Below, in pieces: positions 1 through 13,222 of a stretch of DNA of 64,000 nt. Under the pieces are notes generated by a model that saw nothing but the letters and a program-made list of their open reading frames with translations, did no database searches and was not told where the DNA came from. The stretch comes from Piscicola geometra (taxonomy: Eukaryota; Annelida; Clitellata; Hirudinida; Piscicolidae): assembly GCA_943735955.1 (NCBI GenBank), contig OX030956.1, positions 15,372,695-15,436,694 on the forward strand. The letters are read 5' to 3'. The stretch's first letter is position 1. Each line of letters opens with the position of its first letter. Both the position numbers and the translations under genes were made by a program.

Positions 1-744
1 TTTCGAATCATAATCAAACTTCAGCAGATAGGTGGTCAGAATGTTTTTTTGTGTATGAATTGCTATTTTGTCTCAATTCCACTGTTTTGTAAAAATTTTA
101 TGCGCTTTCTTGTGTTTCTTCAACCCGTTTTCCAATTTATCATAATTCTTTTCTTTACAAAAATGGTCACTAAACCAAACATCAAACTATGCAGCACAAA
201 CAAACCCACAAATTTCAGCAAGCAGTTCTTATTGGTCTGGAAGTAAAAGAAAAGTAAGTAGAGCATATGAAATATATAATATGCCACAAAAACTATGCAG
301 AGTTAAATCAATTTGATTGTACATTTATGTAGGACTTGATTCCTGCATTTCAACAGACAATTAAAATCTTTTCGCGCCAAAAGTGGACTTGCTTCCTTTT
401 GCCTTGGCACGGCAGTATTGCTCTAGAGTTACAGCTTGAATTAGTTATTTTAAGTAAGACTGAAATTACTCGGAAAAAGTGACCTATGTTCTTGGTAGTG
501 TGACACTACTAGTGTCTGAAGACTATTCCCAATTTATATAAAACTGCATATCGTGGCGCCATTTTATGTTTTTAAAATGTCTTTTTACATTACTTTTTCA
601 AAAATATTTTCAAAGATTTGTATAGTTGTCACTGATTTCTTTAACCAAATCATAGAACTGCAGTTATTTCATTGAAAATTGATCATTTTTTTTCATCACT
701 AAGTTAGGACTGCTAGACAAACTTCACGGTGCTAATTTAAAAAA
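1..744. other. no gene or repeat recognised
   Basis: AT-rich sequence with only short incidental open frames. The frame at 49-246 has no recognisable motif, a skewed hydrophobic composition typical of random AT-rich DNA, and no splice context. I see nothing supportable here. Confidence 0.5.
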
Positions 745-3700
745 AACAATTAGTATTAGTATTAGTATTAGTCTTTATAGTGCCTTTGTCTCGACACTCT
801 TTATATTTATCTTCATCTCCCCCTTTCTCTCTTCTCCCTCTGTCTCCAGATCGCTCCCACTTTTCTCAGTTCCACTTTTTCCATCCTCCGATCCTCCTCC
901 TGGTATCCAAGAGCCTCTTCCATCAGGTCCTGTTCTCCACGCTTCCTTCTCCAAACCGTCAGCCATTCTTCTCTCCACTCTTTATACAACCCACACTCCA
1001 GCAAAACGTGCCTCTCATTCTCTTCCTCCCCACAAACACACTTCCTATCCTCCTTCTCATTCTTCCAGCGCACAATTTCATTATTTCTTACCGTCAAGCT
1101 ATCCCCTCTACAAATCATCCTAACTTTCGCTCCATCTGAACCATCCACATATTTTTCCATCTTACCTTTTTCAGACTTCTCTTCACGGTACATTTTCAGT
1201 CTTTCACTTTTCTGTATCTTATTCCCACATTCCTCCCTTCCATTTTGTTGGATCCTCTTCACCAGCTCCCTTTCCCTCCATCCCTCCGACCTCTCTTTCT
1301 GAGACGCCCACCATAAACACTCCTGCTCGTGCGCCTTTCCCTCCACGTACCATTCGGCTCATAACCTCCAGGCTCATAACCTCCACACCCAATTTTTCCC
1401 TAAGTTGGCTACACCTCTCCACCATTTAGATTTATTACCTATCTCCTCTACACATGCTCTACTTACTCTTCCTACAATATCTTTCCCCTCTAATGTCCTA
1501 ATTACAAAGTCTGTCATGACCTTAGCCTCTCTTTCCCAGAATGTACTCCAGGCTGTTTCTCATGTACTACAACATTCCTAACACTAGTCTCTGCCCTCCA
1601 TATCCATCTCCCAAACTTGGTCTGCAAAACCTCTAACTTCTTTCTCTCCTTAGCTGACCAACCAACTGCTGCAACACCATTAACTTTCCTACAATCAAGC
1701 TTTTCCATGCTTCTATGCCCAAGATGAACCGACTCCCCGATCTTTTTGATCCATATTTTACCATGCCGGTTAGGCTTCCAGCGTTTTTCATGATTTCACT
1801 AAATTGATAAATCTCCTCTTTTTTCCCCTTTGAGCTTTAATCTTAAATACCTTACCTCATCACATTTTCGTATGATCCTACCTCTAATTATCCATTCTTG
1901 ACATCCTTCCATTCCTATGTTGCTAACCAATTCCACAACTTTAGATTTCTCTTCATTCAGTTTCATTACATATTCTTCTAAAACCTCCAGTACATCCTCT
2001 AACACTATCTTTATATTATCTTCATTTCCCGCCGTCACTAGGATGTCGTCAGCATAAAGCATTCCTCCAAACCTCCACTCTTTCCTACTATCTTCCCTAC
2101 CCATTTGATTATGTGCTTTCATCACTACCCCAGCTCGATGGTTATTCAGGACCGCTGCCACATCCCTAGTGTATAAATTGAAGAGGATTGGAGATAAAGG
2201 ACAGCCCTGTCTAACTCCACTTGTGCACGTAACCCATTCTGGCTCCAAGTCCCCCTACACAAATCTCACTCAGCTCTTTTCATACACCTCCCTCAACACC
2301 CTCAAAATACTTCCACCCATTCCCATTTTCTTTAACACCTCAAACAATTTACCTCTGTTCACCCTATCGTATGCCTTTTCTAAGTCTAAGCTCGCTACCA
2401 ATAATCTTTCCTCTCTTGCCTTTGCATTTTCACTAACCCGCCCTAACATAAAAAGGTGATCATCCCCACGCCTCCCTCTTCTAAACCCTCCCTTTGTTTT
2501 ATTAATTATACAATTACTTTCTGCCAATCTCTCCACTCGTTCTCCCAAAATAATCATCATTAGCTTACTTAAAATGCTACTAATTGCCACCGGTCAATAA
2601 TTCTTAATTTTCCGTCTCTCCCCTCCTTTATGAATTAGGACGATCCGACTATACCTCCAATTTTTCGGTACCTCACCTCCTTCTAATATTTTATTAAACC
2701 AATTCCTCAGCTCTTCTCTTCCTCTACATTTCAACGACTTCAGCAACTCCCCACTTACCCCCTCTTCATCCGCTGCTTTTCTTAGTTTAAGTTTTTTAGT
2801 GCCCGTTCAAATTCATTCATACTGATGCTTCCTTCATCCTCCATTTGGATACTTTCTTTTTCAATGTTCATCGTGGCTTCTTCCACTGTGTTTAGAAACT
2901 TTCCTCATGTATTGAGTATGCACTCTCCCATCTCCTCTTTTCCTTTCCAATCCTCTACCTCCATTAATCTTTTCCTTTTTCCCATAAACTTATTCAACCT
3001 TCTGCACATATTTCTCTTTCTTTCATTCCCTTTTCCCATGTATTCCATTCTTATTCTATTCCACTCTACTACTTTCTTCGAAACCAATTCACTCGCTATT
3101 TGTTTTCGAAAGAGGTATTGCTCCCAAGCTTCGTCTTTGCTGCCCCTCTTCCAAGTTGCTTTTTTCTTCGCCTATGCTTTTTTACTCCTTTTCTTTACGG
3201 CTTCTTCCACTTCCACGTCCCACCAATCTATATGATAGTGTCATGGTTTCTCCACTTCGAATCTTCTTGCTACTCTTCTAATCAACTCTTCTATATTCTC
3301 CCCTTTGTTTTTATTTATTTCGGTTTCAACCTCTCTACCCCAGAGTTCTAAGCTCTCTTCTTTAATGATCTTTTTCTTTTTTCTTTTTCTTTGATCTTCA
3401 TCTTTACCGCTACCATACAGTGATCACTTTCCACTACATCCCCAAACTCACCAACTTCTACCACTTCTTCCTTTCCTTTATCGTTAGTTAGTACCAAGTC
3501 TAACCCAAACTCTTTCTTGCCATATTTTCAAGTGGGAATGTTCATCCCTGGCTACTCAAAATTCAAGATGCTCAGCTCTTCTTCTTCGATCATTTTCTTA
3601 ACTATCAAACCGTTTGTGTTATTTACCCCATCCAATTCCATAAGATGTCCATTGAAATGCTCTTCTACCTAGTCTATCTCTTGTTTTTTGCTTCCCTTGC

Positions 3701-3838
3701 CAACCTAGCTATGCATGAAATTCTTCTTTTCTTTGCAGCCCCCTCGTATCTCTGATACACCACACACACCACCAGGCCTGTTTCTCCGTTCATCCTCAAC
3801 ACCAACAAATCTTCTTCTTGGTATATTACTTGTATATC
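745..3838 (-). mobile_element. 5'-truncated, broken LINE (copy A)
   Basis: Non-LTR retrotransposon on the minus strand, dead. Reading leftwards from about 3.84 kb it has the middle of an AP-type endonuclease (remains of a GDLNGHLMELDG-type segment), a long basic linker, reverse transcriptase blocks at 2270-2590 (LDLEKAYDRVNRGKLFEVL) and 1799-2248 (GVRQGCPLSPILFNLYTRDV and the catalytic YADDILV), and a C-terminal Cys/His cluster at 813-1346 (CVCGEEENERHVLLEC). Stops and frameshifts separate the blocks. The 3' end (left) runs into a tandem attagt tail at about 749-773, which on the coding strand is an (ACTAAT)n tail instead of poly(A). The endonuclease N terminus is missing. It aligns along its length with the plus-strand copy at 44092-47138. 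The clade is undetermined; the C-terminal Cys/His cluster resembles those of I/Jockey/R1-type LINEs. Confidence 0.88.
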
Positions 3839-4969
3839 TTTCTTGTTAATTTATTTACCGTTAAAGTTCAGAGCTCAATTTTTTTTACAGTTTTGCTGCT
3901 ATTCCTGTGAATCTCTAACAGATGCAATATATCAGAATTAGTTGGTGTTAAGGCGTCAATACCTTTTTCAGATAGTTGTTCCAAAACTCTTTCTGATTAA
4001 GCAAAGCTTACATTTTTTTCACTAGATGAAATGCAGTTTTTGGGGTGGAATATTGCTTTTTTCATTTTTTCAACCGTCATTATTTAAAAATACAAAAAAT
4101 TAGAGCTGTTTATTCGATTTTGAATTTTTATTGCCGTTAATCGAACGATTAAAAATTGTAATCAAGATGTTAATCAATTAACACAATTTTTTTTAGCATA
4201 TTTGAAATTATTATAAAATAGTATTTCTAATTCTTTTTGTCAAAAGGGTTATGAAGACTTTGGAAATTTTATCTGAATTTATTTAAAAAAAGTAATCCAC
4301 ATTTGAAATTTAAAAAATGCATATGTCACACATCTTATTTGAGCCAGTTACTCAATGAAACAAGTTTTTCTACATGTGCTCTGACAAGCTGAATAAACGT
4401 TCACGTGGAACTATACTAGAAAAGATGACAAGTAATTTTTTGCAAGTTTCGCTTCTTCATGTTATTGCCATCAAATCTCTGAGTTTACCTCAGATTTTGT
4501 TCTATGACGTTGAATGATTGACTTAGTAATCATGAAATAATTTTTGAAAATAATTTAATTAATCTTCGATTACTTTTTAACGTTAAAACTTTAATTATTT
4601 TGAAAGAACCAAGTATTGTAAAATAAATCTATATTAACAAGCAAATCATGATTGTGTATTAATGTCCCAATTCACATTATAAGAGTCGAGACAAACAGTG
4701 CTATTTTGCTAGTTTAGAAGCTTCATGAAAAATATTATTAGACTATGCTCATGTCAAAATACTCTTCTATCAAAGCATTCTCCAATTAATTTTACAAAAA
4801 AACTAAAAAAACTAATGTTAATTAGTGACACCTAATACTAGTATTGTGAGAGTCGGGACATTTTGTGTTAACGTCATGGTGTGCATGACATAAAATAATG
4901 ATATAGTTTTACGAAAAATAAACATAAGAGCCAAATATTTCACAATTGTCTTTCTATACACATGAACTG
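3839..4969. repeat. GTTAATCG-family repeat, unoriented
   Basis: No gene. From about 4104 to 4620 lies a copy of a dispersed repeat marked by runs of gttaatcg/cgattaa and a segment ending in gattgacttagtaatcat. Related copies lie at 12235-12640 and 16360-17460. The recurrent 'tagagctgttccac' end in other copies looks like a hAT-type terminus, but no TSD could be fixed here. Confidence 0.5.
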
Positions 4970-6581
4970 GGATGTTCTCGCTTGGAGACCCCCGCCTTCA
5001 TACAAACATATACCCATACATTTATAAGTAGTTTGATTGGCCAAGCGTTAATATATGCATGACTTTGATTGGTCACTATTTGTGTAAAAACATGACTAAA
5101 ACATATGGGCGCATTGTTTAATTCTTCTTAAATCTTACATCTTAAATCTCTGGTGCATCCATCGGATTGATAGTTTTAAGAAAAAATAAACAACGCTATT
5201 TTAGAAAATGTCGGATGTAAACAAAGTTGTTTTTAACTGTTTATCAAATATAGTTGTAGAGGAAATTTTGGGGTAAAATAATAATTTTGAAGCGATCGTT
5301 AATAAATTTGATAAGAATAAAGTTGTTTTCAATCTTGGCTGGAATCTATTGTCCGAGGAATCTACCGAGAAATCTACTTCTAATTAGAAAATTTATTTAA
5401 AAAGTAATATATAAAAAAACATTATAAAGATTCACTTCAACTTACTTGAGTCAACATAAATTGGTCTTATTTTAAGATCTCCCATTATCAAAATCGTCTT
5501 ATTTATTCATGAACTAAGACTAAAAGCAAATGGGTTACAACTTATTTAAAATAAACTAAATAAAATAATATAATTATCATAGTAATTACTTTATATAATT
5601 ATAATAAGTAATTACTAAAACCCATTCTTACTTACTACTTTTGATAGCTAACCTACATATTAACCTAAGTAGTTTTGATTGGATGTAGTTCTGTTCCATC
5701 CAAAGTCGCTGTCCCGTCCAAAGATACATTTTGCATGCCTAATTAGACTATTTTTAGCTATTTGGACCAAACTAGAATTTGCGAATTCCTATAAATAATG
5801 AGGGTCTATCTAAACCTAGTTTTTTTAAATATTATTTTAATAAAATTTTCAAACTAAAAATAATTATTTAGATGTTAAATATTAATTATTATCAAAAAAT
5901 AATTATCAAAAAATAATTATTAAAAAATTTTAAATAATAGAATTTTCAAACTAAAAATATGAATTAGAATTAATAATTAATATTAATTATTATGATTATA
6001 TTCTAATTATATTCTAATTATATTCTAATTATATTCTAGTTAATAATTCTTTTAAAGTTTTATTTAATTCCAATTCCAATATTTAATACCAAGAATTATC
6101 AAAAATTTTATACAAATAAATGTCAGAAATAATAAAACAAAATAATCCTGTAAAAATATATAAAATGTAATGAAAAGCATATAAAAAATGTCATAAAAAT
6201 TATATATAAAATTTAATACCAATAATTATCAGAAATTTAATAAAAATAAATGTTAGAAATGTAATACAAATAAATTTCACAAATAATAAAACAAATTAAT
6301 TCCTAAATTAATAATGAAATAATAAAAAAGAAATTCATGCAGGTGCCAAAATCGTGGGATCAATTGCACAAGCTTGATTTTCACACCCTGTGCCCTTGTG
6401 GCACTTGCTTGTGCAAATAATTCCACGGTTTTCTCAGATCAATCTGTAACAAATGCATGTAGAGTGGTTAGGCATGTTAATTACTTCAAATCCTATAACA
6501 ATTATCAATTATTAATGAAAGATTGATAGGGTTGTGCATGTACCTGCCCTCTCGTCATGAATCCGGATGATATTATGGGTT

Positions 6582-6830
6582 TCAATGGCGCTCTTGTTCT
6601 CTGTGGCTTGCGCATTTGTGACATGTAAGGCAAAGAGCAACATATTTGTCTATGGCACATCTAGGCACACAGTCATACAACTTAGACACCTCATCAGCTG
6701 TCTTTCTGATGCCCATATGACCTTTACTCATGTGCACTTCATGAATTATATCAAAAAAGTCCTCAACAAAGGCAACAGGCTTCCAGGAAGACATTATGGT
6801 TGTGTCATTGGCATTCTGCAAAATTAATTC
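6582..6830 (-). pseudogene. integrase H2C2 zinc-finger fragment (Ginger-like)
   Basis: Minus-strand frame with HEVHMSKGHMGIRK followed by CLTCHKC, matching the H2C2 zinc-binding domain that precedes retroviral-type integrase cores. The wording (FFDIIHEVHMSKGHMG) is closest to what I remember of the KRBA2/SCAND3-type integrases of animals. A closely similar second copy lies at 50418-50657 in Ginger copy 2. It has no start codon or core domain of its own and is a transposase remnant, not a host gene. Confidence 0.75.
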
Positions 6831-7188
6831 ATTAAAAAAATTATATTTAAAAAATATAATAAAATCACAAAGACTCACTTAATTATTAAAGACTTTAGAG
6901 AATTTTTCTTCTTTTTTTAGACATCTTTTAATTTTAACTCCTTTTTCTTTACCTATTGTTTTGCAACCTATAGTATTGCTTAAATTAAAATATTTGACTC
7001 GGCAAAAATCTAAATAAATTTGTTTTTGATTAGCCATCTTATACTATCTTATCTGGCACTACTCTTAGAGAAGCCGAACTATATTATTCATGTTCATTTA
7101 ACTCCTCCCACTTTTTTTGATTGACACTTGTAAACAGTTCTCAATTAAGCGCTTAATTTAAAATGCAGTTTTTTTATATTAAACACTT

Positions 7189-7780
7189 TAGAGACCGACC
7201 GAAATTCGGTTCGGTTTCGGCGCCGAAATTGCCAATTTTCTTAGTTTCGGTCTTTTTTCGGTTTCGGCCGAATCTAATTTTACAATTTCGGCAATTTTTC
7301 GGTTTCGGCCGAAAATAATTTTGTAATTTCGGCTCAATCTCGGTTTCGGCCGTAATGGATCTCATATTTACCGAAAAACCAAAATTTTTATTTATTTATG
7401 TAGTTTATCTGATATATCTGTATCCTCAATCAAACTATTAAGTTCGGATTCGATTCTTTATTAGATATCTATTAGTTATAGTAGAGACCGACCGAAATTC
7501 GGTTCGGTTTCGGTTTCGGCGCCGAAATTGCCAATTTCCTTAGTTTCGGCCTTTTTTCGGTTTCGGCCGAATCTAATCTTACAATTTCGCCAATTTTTCG
7601 GTTTCGGCCGAAAATAATTTTGTAATTTCGGCTCAATTTCGGTTTCGGCCGAAATGGATCTCATATTTACCGAAAAACCGAAATTTTCATTTATTTATGT
7701 AGTTTATCTGATATATCTGTATCCTCAATCGAACTATTAAGTTCGGATTCGATTCTCTATTAGATATCTATTAGTTATCG
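7189..7780. repeat. 293-bp tandem duplication of the hAT end
   Basis: The segment beginning tagagaccgaccg occurs at 7189 and again at 7482, an offset of 293 bp, and both copies run through the ttcggtttcggccg repeats into the shared tagtttatctgatatatctg and gattcgattct segments. The element therefore has two left ends in tandem. A third partial copy of the trailing segment is near 7980-8050. Confidence 0.8.
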
Positions 7781-8103
7781 TGGTTGATTGATTTATGGGT
7801 GTCATCAGACTAATTATTCGAATAACATATACATATACAAGCATCTGGAACAACAATCATGTATTTGAAATTTAAGTAATTGGCATACGTTCAATGATGA
7901 TATTTAACAAAACTTTTTTTAAGCAAATTCTATTTCTTAAAAAATTTGTTTAACAAAATGTTATTGTCAAAAGTAAGTATCTGTATATCCTCAATCGAAC
8001 TCGAATTATTAATTTTGGGTTCGATTCTCATCTTTATTAGATATCTATTAGAAGTGATGGGAAAGTTAAATGCATCTTTGGCAATGATCCAGATTTATTA
8101 GAG

Positions 8104-8304
<201 letters not shown>

Positions 8305-8804
8305 TTATTCGAATAAGATATACAAGCATGTGGAATTCTAGATATCCATGCTTTGAAATATAAGTCGAAAGAACGAGAAGATTTGGCTTCGAATAATTAA
8401 TTCAAAAATAAATTGTGAGAATGTCGTTGAATCCTATTTGGAAGTTTTTTACAAAATGTCAGTCTGACCAAAGCAAAGCCTGACAACATCAATAAATTTT
8501 TGTTGAAAAACTTTTATTTTTGGCTTAAAATATACGCTTATTTGGATTTACTTATTAAACTGGCATTGTCATCGTTAAATACTATTTTTTCATTTTTAAT
8601 AAAAGTTGAAAAAAATTTCGGTTTCGGCTTCGGTTTCGGCCGAAAATCTTATTACAATTTCGGTTGAATTTCGGTTTCGGCCGAAAATTGATATTCAATT
8701 TCGGCTTAATTTCGGTTTCGGCCGAAAATGGGATTTTAATTTCGGCCTAATTTCGGTTTCGGCCGAAATAAAAATATCTGTTTCGGTCGGTCTCTAAAAC
8801 ACTT

Positions 8805-9015
8805 CATATTTGCGAAGAAAATTTAACTATTTTAAATATTTCACTATCGTATCTTCCAATTCTACAGCCATATTTCGAGTCAATATTTTTCATAGACATT
8901 CAAGTTCTATTTTCAATAAATAGTGACTCGAAATATGGTTTTATAATTGGTAGATACGATAGTGAAATACTTAAAATAGTTAAATTGTCTTCGCAAATAT
9001 GAAGTATTCAATATA
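8805..9015. repeat. palindrome core of the fold-back MULE
   Basis: The stretch from cttcatatttgcgaag at 8803 to about 8905 is the inverse of 8920-9018, with a loop of roughly 15-20 bp around 8905-8920 (taaatagtgactcg side). Arms of about 100 bp match at most positions, so single strands could form a long hairpin. Confidence 0.8.
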
Positions 9016-9589
9016 AAAAACTGCATTTTAAATAATAATTCTTAAAAAATGCGATTATATTATTTGTAAAAATTATTTTCAATTAAGCGCCTATTTGAGA
9101 ATTGTTTACAAGTGTCAATCAAAATAAGTGGGAGGAGTTAAATGGACATGAATAATATAGATCGGCTTCTCTAAGAGTAGTGCCATCTTATCTTAACTTA
9201 TTTAACACTTTCTTTTAAAAATGATCGCAACTTTTCTTAACACTATCAAATTCAAACTCATATTCTAGTTTGGTCCAAATAGCTAAAAATAGACTAATTA
9301 CGCATGCAAAATGTATCTTTGGACGGGACAGCGACTTTGGATGGAACAGTTCTATTTATACATCAATAAATCGTATCAATCCGTCTTTGTTTATGATTGA
9401 TGAGATGTACATCGAATTATGCAGTGAAGAATTAAACAACGTCCTTCACGACACACCCGGATGAATTAAACAACGTTCAAAACGCATTGGATGTACCGAT
9501 TGTTTACATCGAATGAATTAAACAATGCGCCCTATATTACGCAGCTTTAAGATTAACATTTTATAGCTAACGGCACTGTTTATTTACTA

Positions 9590-10740
9590 ATATCAGCTGA
9601 TGTATGTAAGACATGAAAATAATGATAAATAAAGGCGGCCATATTTTTTTTAATCTTTGATACTAATTGATACGAGATATATCGTAAAATGAACAAGATT
9701 TATGGCTTATTCACTTCTAGAATATTATTATGACCTGAATGAAAAATATAGAAACAATCAAAGGCGAAAAAATTCCATCGAAACGATTTATTGCTCTAAT
9801 TTGCAGCATATCCTTTGCAGCTTTAACAAATTCAAATCTGTTCACAGTCGTTTAAAAATTGAGTTTTTACCACTTTATTAAACTCGATATGTTAAAAATG
9901 TAAAAATATTATGTGAAATTATTCACTAAAAAAATGTTGGCATAATATTGGTCAGAGGACTAAAAGTCATCAGCATGTTTTACTGATAATACGTGGGTAA
10001 ATGTTTCATAATTTTAAAGTATTTTTTTCTGCTTATCAGCAGTCAGAATATTTCTTCTTGGATAGTCCTGACATGTTTTATTTTATATCTTTTTATCAAT
10101 GTCAGCTTCCATTATACAAAATAGGTGGTTAAATTAAGTTGATAATGAGTTTGAAAATATAATAGAACAGTGTCATAATGTTAAAAAAAATAATTATTTC
10201 ACTGTTAGTGGGCAAGTCACTTCAAAACCCAACAGGCCATAGACTGCTCCATTCTCTTGACTGATCTCTTTTGCTTCTGCTAGTGCACATGGAATGTGCT
10301 TGGTTTTTTTCAACTCAAATCTCTTCTAGCCCTTTGTATTTTGTTGTTGTTGAATGAGTGAGAATGAATAAGCCTTATTCAATAAGGAAGGAACATACTC
10401 TCTCAGTGGGATGGTTTTCGAGAATAAAAACAATTGATGCACTATCTTTTACGTAAAATACTTAATAATAGGTTTTAATTATCTTCAATTAAGTTTAAAC
10501 TTTTAAAAATTAAGTTTTACGTGAAATACTTGATAATTGGTAAAATATAATATTTATAATTTATATGATATTTTTCACCATATTACTAGTAAAAATTTTT
10601 TAATAAATAAAAAAATATTATGTGACATTTTTCAATAAAAAAGTTGTTGCATAATATTGGTTAGAGCACTAAATGTCATAGGCAAAATTTAAATTATTTT
10701 ATTTTGTTTATTAGCATTACCATACAGCTATTTAAACATT
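9590..10740. repeat. mariner-type MITE family sequence, degraded
   Basis: Shares several blocks with the TA-flanked element at 20262-20910: tcagctga near the left side, ggcggccata, gagatatatcgtaaaatgaac (at about 9670-9690), tattggtcagagga and tcatcagca, and the end block tttaaacattgg at about 10730. No clean TIR/TSD pair survives. On the minus strand about 10210-10320 reads as an open stretch (KKTKHIPCALAEAKEISQ) that may be a remnant of transposase DNA-binding sequence; this is only a guess. Confidence 0.5.
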
Positions 10741-10756
10741 GGAAACTTGTATTTAC

Positions 10757-11497
10757 CAGTGTTATTTTCGTTTCATAAAATAATTATAGTTTTTATTTCA
10801 GTTTCGTTTTGAAATTAATTATAGTTTTTATTTTTGTTTTCGTTTTGAAAATAATTATAGTTTTTATTTTTGTTTTCGTTTTGAAAATAATTATAGTTTT
10901 TATTTTCGTTTCAGTTTTGAAAATAATTATAGTTTATATTTTCATTTTAGTTTTGAAAATATATTAATTTACAACTTTAAACACTATTTTTTATATCTAA
11001 AAAATTAATTGATCATAAAATGAAACGGTAAAATAGAACAGTATATTAACAATCAATCAATCAATCAAATCAATTTCTATAGCGCTTTTTATTCAAATTC
11101 AAAAGCGCTCGTAAATGAATTTGTTAAACAGATATGTTTAACAAATGAGTTTTAAAAATTAACAGTCAATTGAAATATTATAACATTTTATTTCGTAAAT
11201 TATTGATTAATAACAATTTTGAAATATAACAACTAATCTATGATTAAAATAAGTGATAATTTAATTGACAAAGCGAAGCGGTAATGATATAACGTTTTAT
11301 AAATGGCGCTACTTTCATAAAGCCCAAAGAGAATGTTCATAACAAAGACATATTTTTTATAAAAGTTAATCATTTGCATATTATGGCATATCATAAAAAT
11401 TTATTTAATTTTCGTTTTGAAAATAAATTTAGTTTTTATTTTCGTTTTCGTGGAACGATTATTCAGAATTGTCGTTTTCGTTACGAAAATAACACTG
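10757..11497. mobile_element. hAT MITE, copy A
   Basis: TIRs CAGTGTTATTTTCGTTTC (10757) and CGTTACGAAAATAACACTG (ending 11497); exact 8-bp TSD gtatttac at 10749-10756 and 11498-11505. Subterminal regions are direct repeats of about 30 bp around gaaaataattatagtttttatt. No coding sequence. A sister copy in the opposite orientation is at 25421-26095. This copy holds an extra retroelement tail at about 11038-11150 that the sister copy lacks. Confidence 0.9.
11038..11150. mobile_element. short LINE/SINE 3'-tail insertion in the hAT MITE
   Basis: Begins with an (atca)n run, then tttctatagcgctttttatt ... aaaagcgctcg and tttgttaaa. Alignment with hAT MITE B (25421-26095) shows it as an insertion. 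The same signature, an (atca)n/(gatt)n tail next to an agcgc...gcgct hairpin, recurs at 12645, 17957, 19350, 39788, 47232, 51548 and 63395, and matches the 3' end of the L2-like LINE at 17955-19070. Confidence 0.7.
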
Positions 11498-11659
11498 GTA
11501 TTTACTAATTGTTATGGATGTGTGCTTGTGTGTATGTGCATTTTATGTTTGGTGGACCAATCAAATGCATGCGTACTAATCAACCCTGGGCCAATCAAAC
11601 TATATGAGTATATGTTTGTATGAAGGCGGGGGTCTCCAAGCGAGAACATCCATGAACTG

Positions 11660-12234
11660 TATTCAGCAGAAAAATTAAAGTATATTACTCACTTGCTGCT
11701 TAATAAATCGCGGTGATCAGCGAGACGCTAAAATCAGAACAGAAATTGTTGGAATGAACGAAATAGCCAAAAACTCGTATGATTTGAGTATTTTAAAATC
11801 TAGAGAAGTAAAAACACGTTTTTAAATATGCCTATGACTGATTTAATCAAACCGGATAGAACTAACTAAAACATAAATCTAAATAATTAATATTTGAGAT
11901 TTGTAAAGTAATTTAAGACATGCTTTTTAAGCCTATATTCAACTGTTGAATAGCTAGAAGGTATAATATCGTATAATTTATTATGAATATTTTACATAGA
12001 TAATATTTTTATACTCCTTTTCTTAAAAAAAATGCATCCAGTCTTGGATACGATTTTCCATTCTTTATAAAAACAAGTAACACACTGCAAATCGTAAGTT
12101 TGTAATCGATTCTGAATTAACCCATATGTTCGTAGTCTTAAATATTTTGTTAAAGGCTGTATAGTTTTGAAAATTTTTTCATCTTCTACTAGTTATCAAA
12201 AAAAAGCCTCTTTAGATCTAACTAATTTTTAAAA
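11660..12234. other. no feature recognised
   Basis: AT-rich sequence between transposons with no open frame of note and no repeat that I can match elsewhere in the window. Confidence 0.4.
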
Positions 12235-12640
12235 ACTTGTTTGCTTGATTAGCTGGCTCAATAAGGATGTGTGACACTTGCATTTTTTATCATTTATGGA
12301 TTCATTTTTTTCCTTTAAAATGTGGCTTATTTTTATAACTAATTTCTGATGAGGTTTAGAGCTGTTCCACAATTATAAATTTGAATCGCAGTTAATCGTT
12401 CGATTAAAAATTTTAATCGTGCGTTAATCGTGTTTTAACGCAATGTTTTTAGCCTATTTGAAATTAGTATAAATATTATTTAATTTTTTTTCCCCACAAA
12501 TGTAATAGAACTTTTATCAGAATTTTTTATAAAAGTAATCCACATTTTAAAGGAAAAAAAGAATCCATAAATGCAATTGTCATACATCTTTTTTGCGCCA
12601 TTAACTCAAGCGAACAATTTTTTCCACATTAGTTGGATCA
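12235..12640. repeat. inverted-repeat (fold-back) GTTAATCG-family element
   Basis: 12240-12345 (gctcaataaggatgtgtgac ... ttcctttaaaatgtggctta) is the approximate inverse of 12525-12625 (aatccacattttaaaggaaa ... cttttttgcgccattaactc). The centre, about 12360-12450, contains gttaatcgttcgattaaaa. The left-hand unit of 4104-4620 shares the central and right-hand parts. Confidence 0.65.
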
Positions 12641-12644
12641 AAAT

Positions 12645-12720
12645 CAATCAATCAATCAAATAAATTTCCTTAAATTCAAGAGCGCTCTTTTCTTGCTAAC
12701 TATGTGTTCTGGCAGCTAAA
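12645..12720. mobile_element. LINE/SINE 3'-tail fragment
   Basis: An (atca)n run followed by aaattcaagagcgctctttt, the shared tail/hairpin signature of the L2-like retroelements in this window. Truncated; abuts the hAT at 12724. Confidence 0.55.
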
Positions 12721-13032
12721 TAACAAAGATGGGCAGTAGTTAACTACTTAGTTAAACTACTCAAAAGTTGTCAAGACAAAAAGTTTAACTACTCAAAAGT
12801 AGTCAGTAGTTAGAGAGTAGTTTAACTACTCAAAAGTAGTTAACTACTCAAAGTAGTTTAACTACTCAAAAGTAGTTGAAAGGTCATTTTGTCTACAAAA
12901 TTCCACATTTATAAATATCAATTGAAGTTTCCATCAATGGGAAATTCCATGGTAAAAAATTGTTTATTGAAATAAAAATTATTAAAATAAACTGATAGTT
13001 TGGCCCTTGCTAGTTTTCTGCTAGTAGTGCAT

Positions 13033-13197
13033 CATGAATTCAGCAGTAGTAAAAGAACATTTAAAAACCCAAATATTAAATCTGACGAACAAAATTTCGT
13101 CGCAACGTATAAGCATTGTTGTGGAGTTCAGATTAGTGGAAATATCTCGTCAAGCTCTAATTTCCTGAAGCATCTGAAGGTTAGCCCCAGTTTTTAG
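13033..13197 (+). pseudogene. BED zinc-finger remnant of hAT transposase
   Basis: Begins ATGAATTCAGCAGTAG and, after a 1-bp deletion relative to the copy at 24464-24628, encodes ATYKHCCGVQISG followed by SSSNFLKHLK: the C-x-C then H pattern of a BED finger, the N-terminal DNA-binding domain of hAT transposases. The frame ends after KVSPSF. Confidence 0.7.
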
Positions 13198-13222
13198 ATC
13201 AGAAGGAGAACCGATTGATGAC

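Noticed and set aside
3036..3351. Plus-strand frames across LINE copy A (and minus-strand frames across copy B)
   Set aside because: Antisense shadows of LINE coding sequence; T/C-rich complement of Lys/Glu-rich proteins has few stops.
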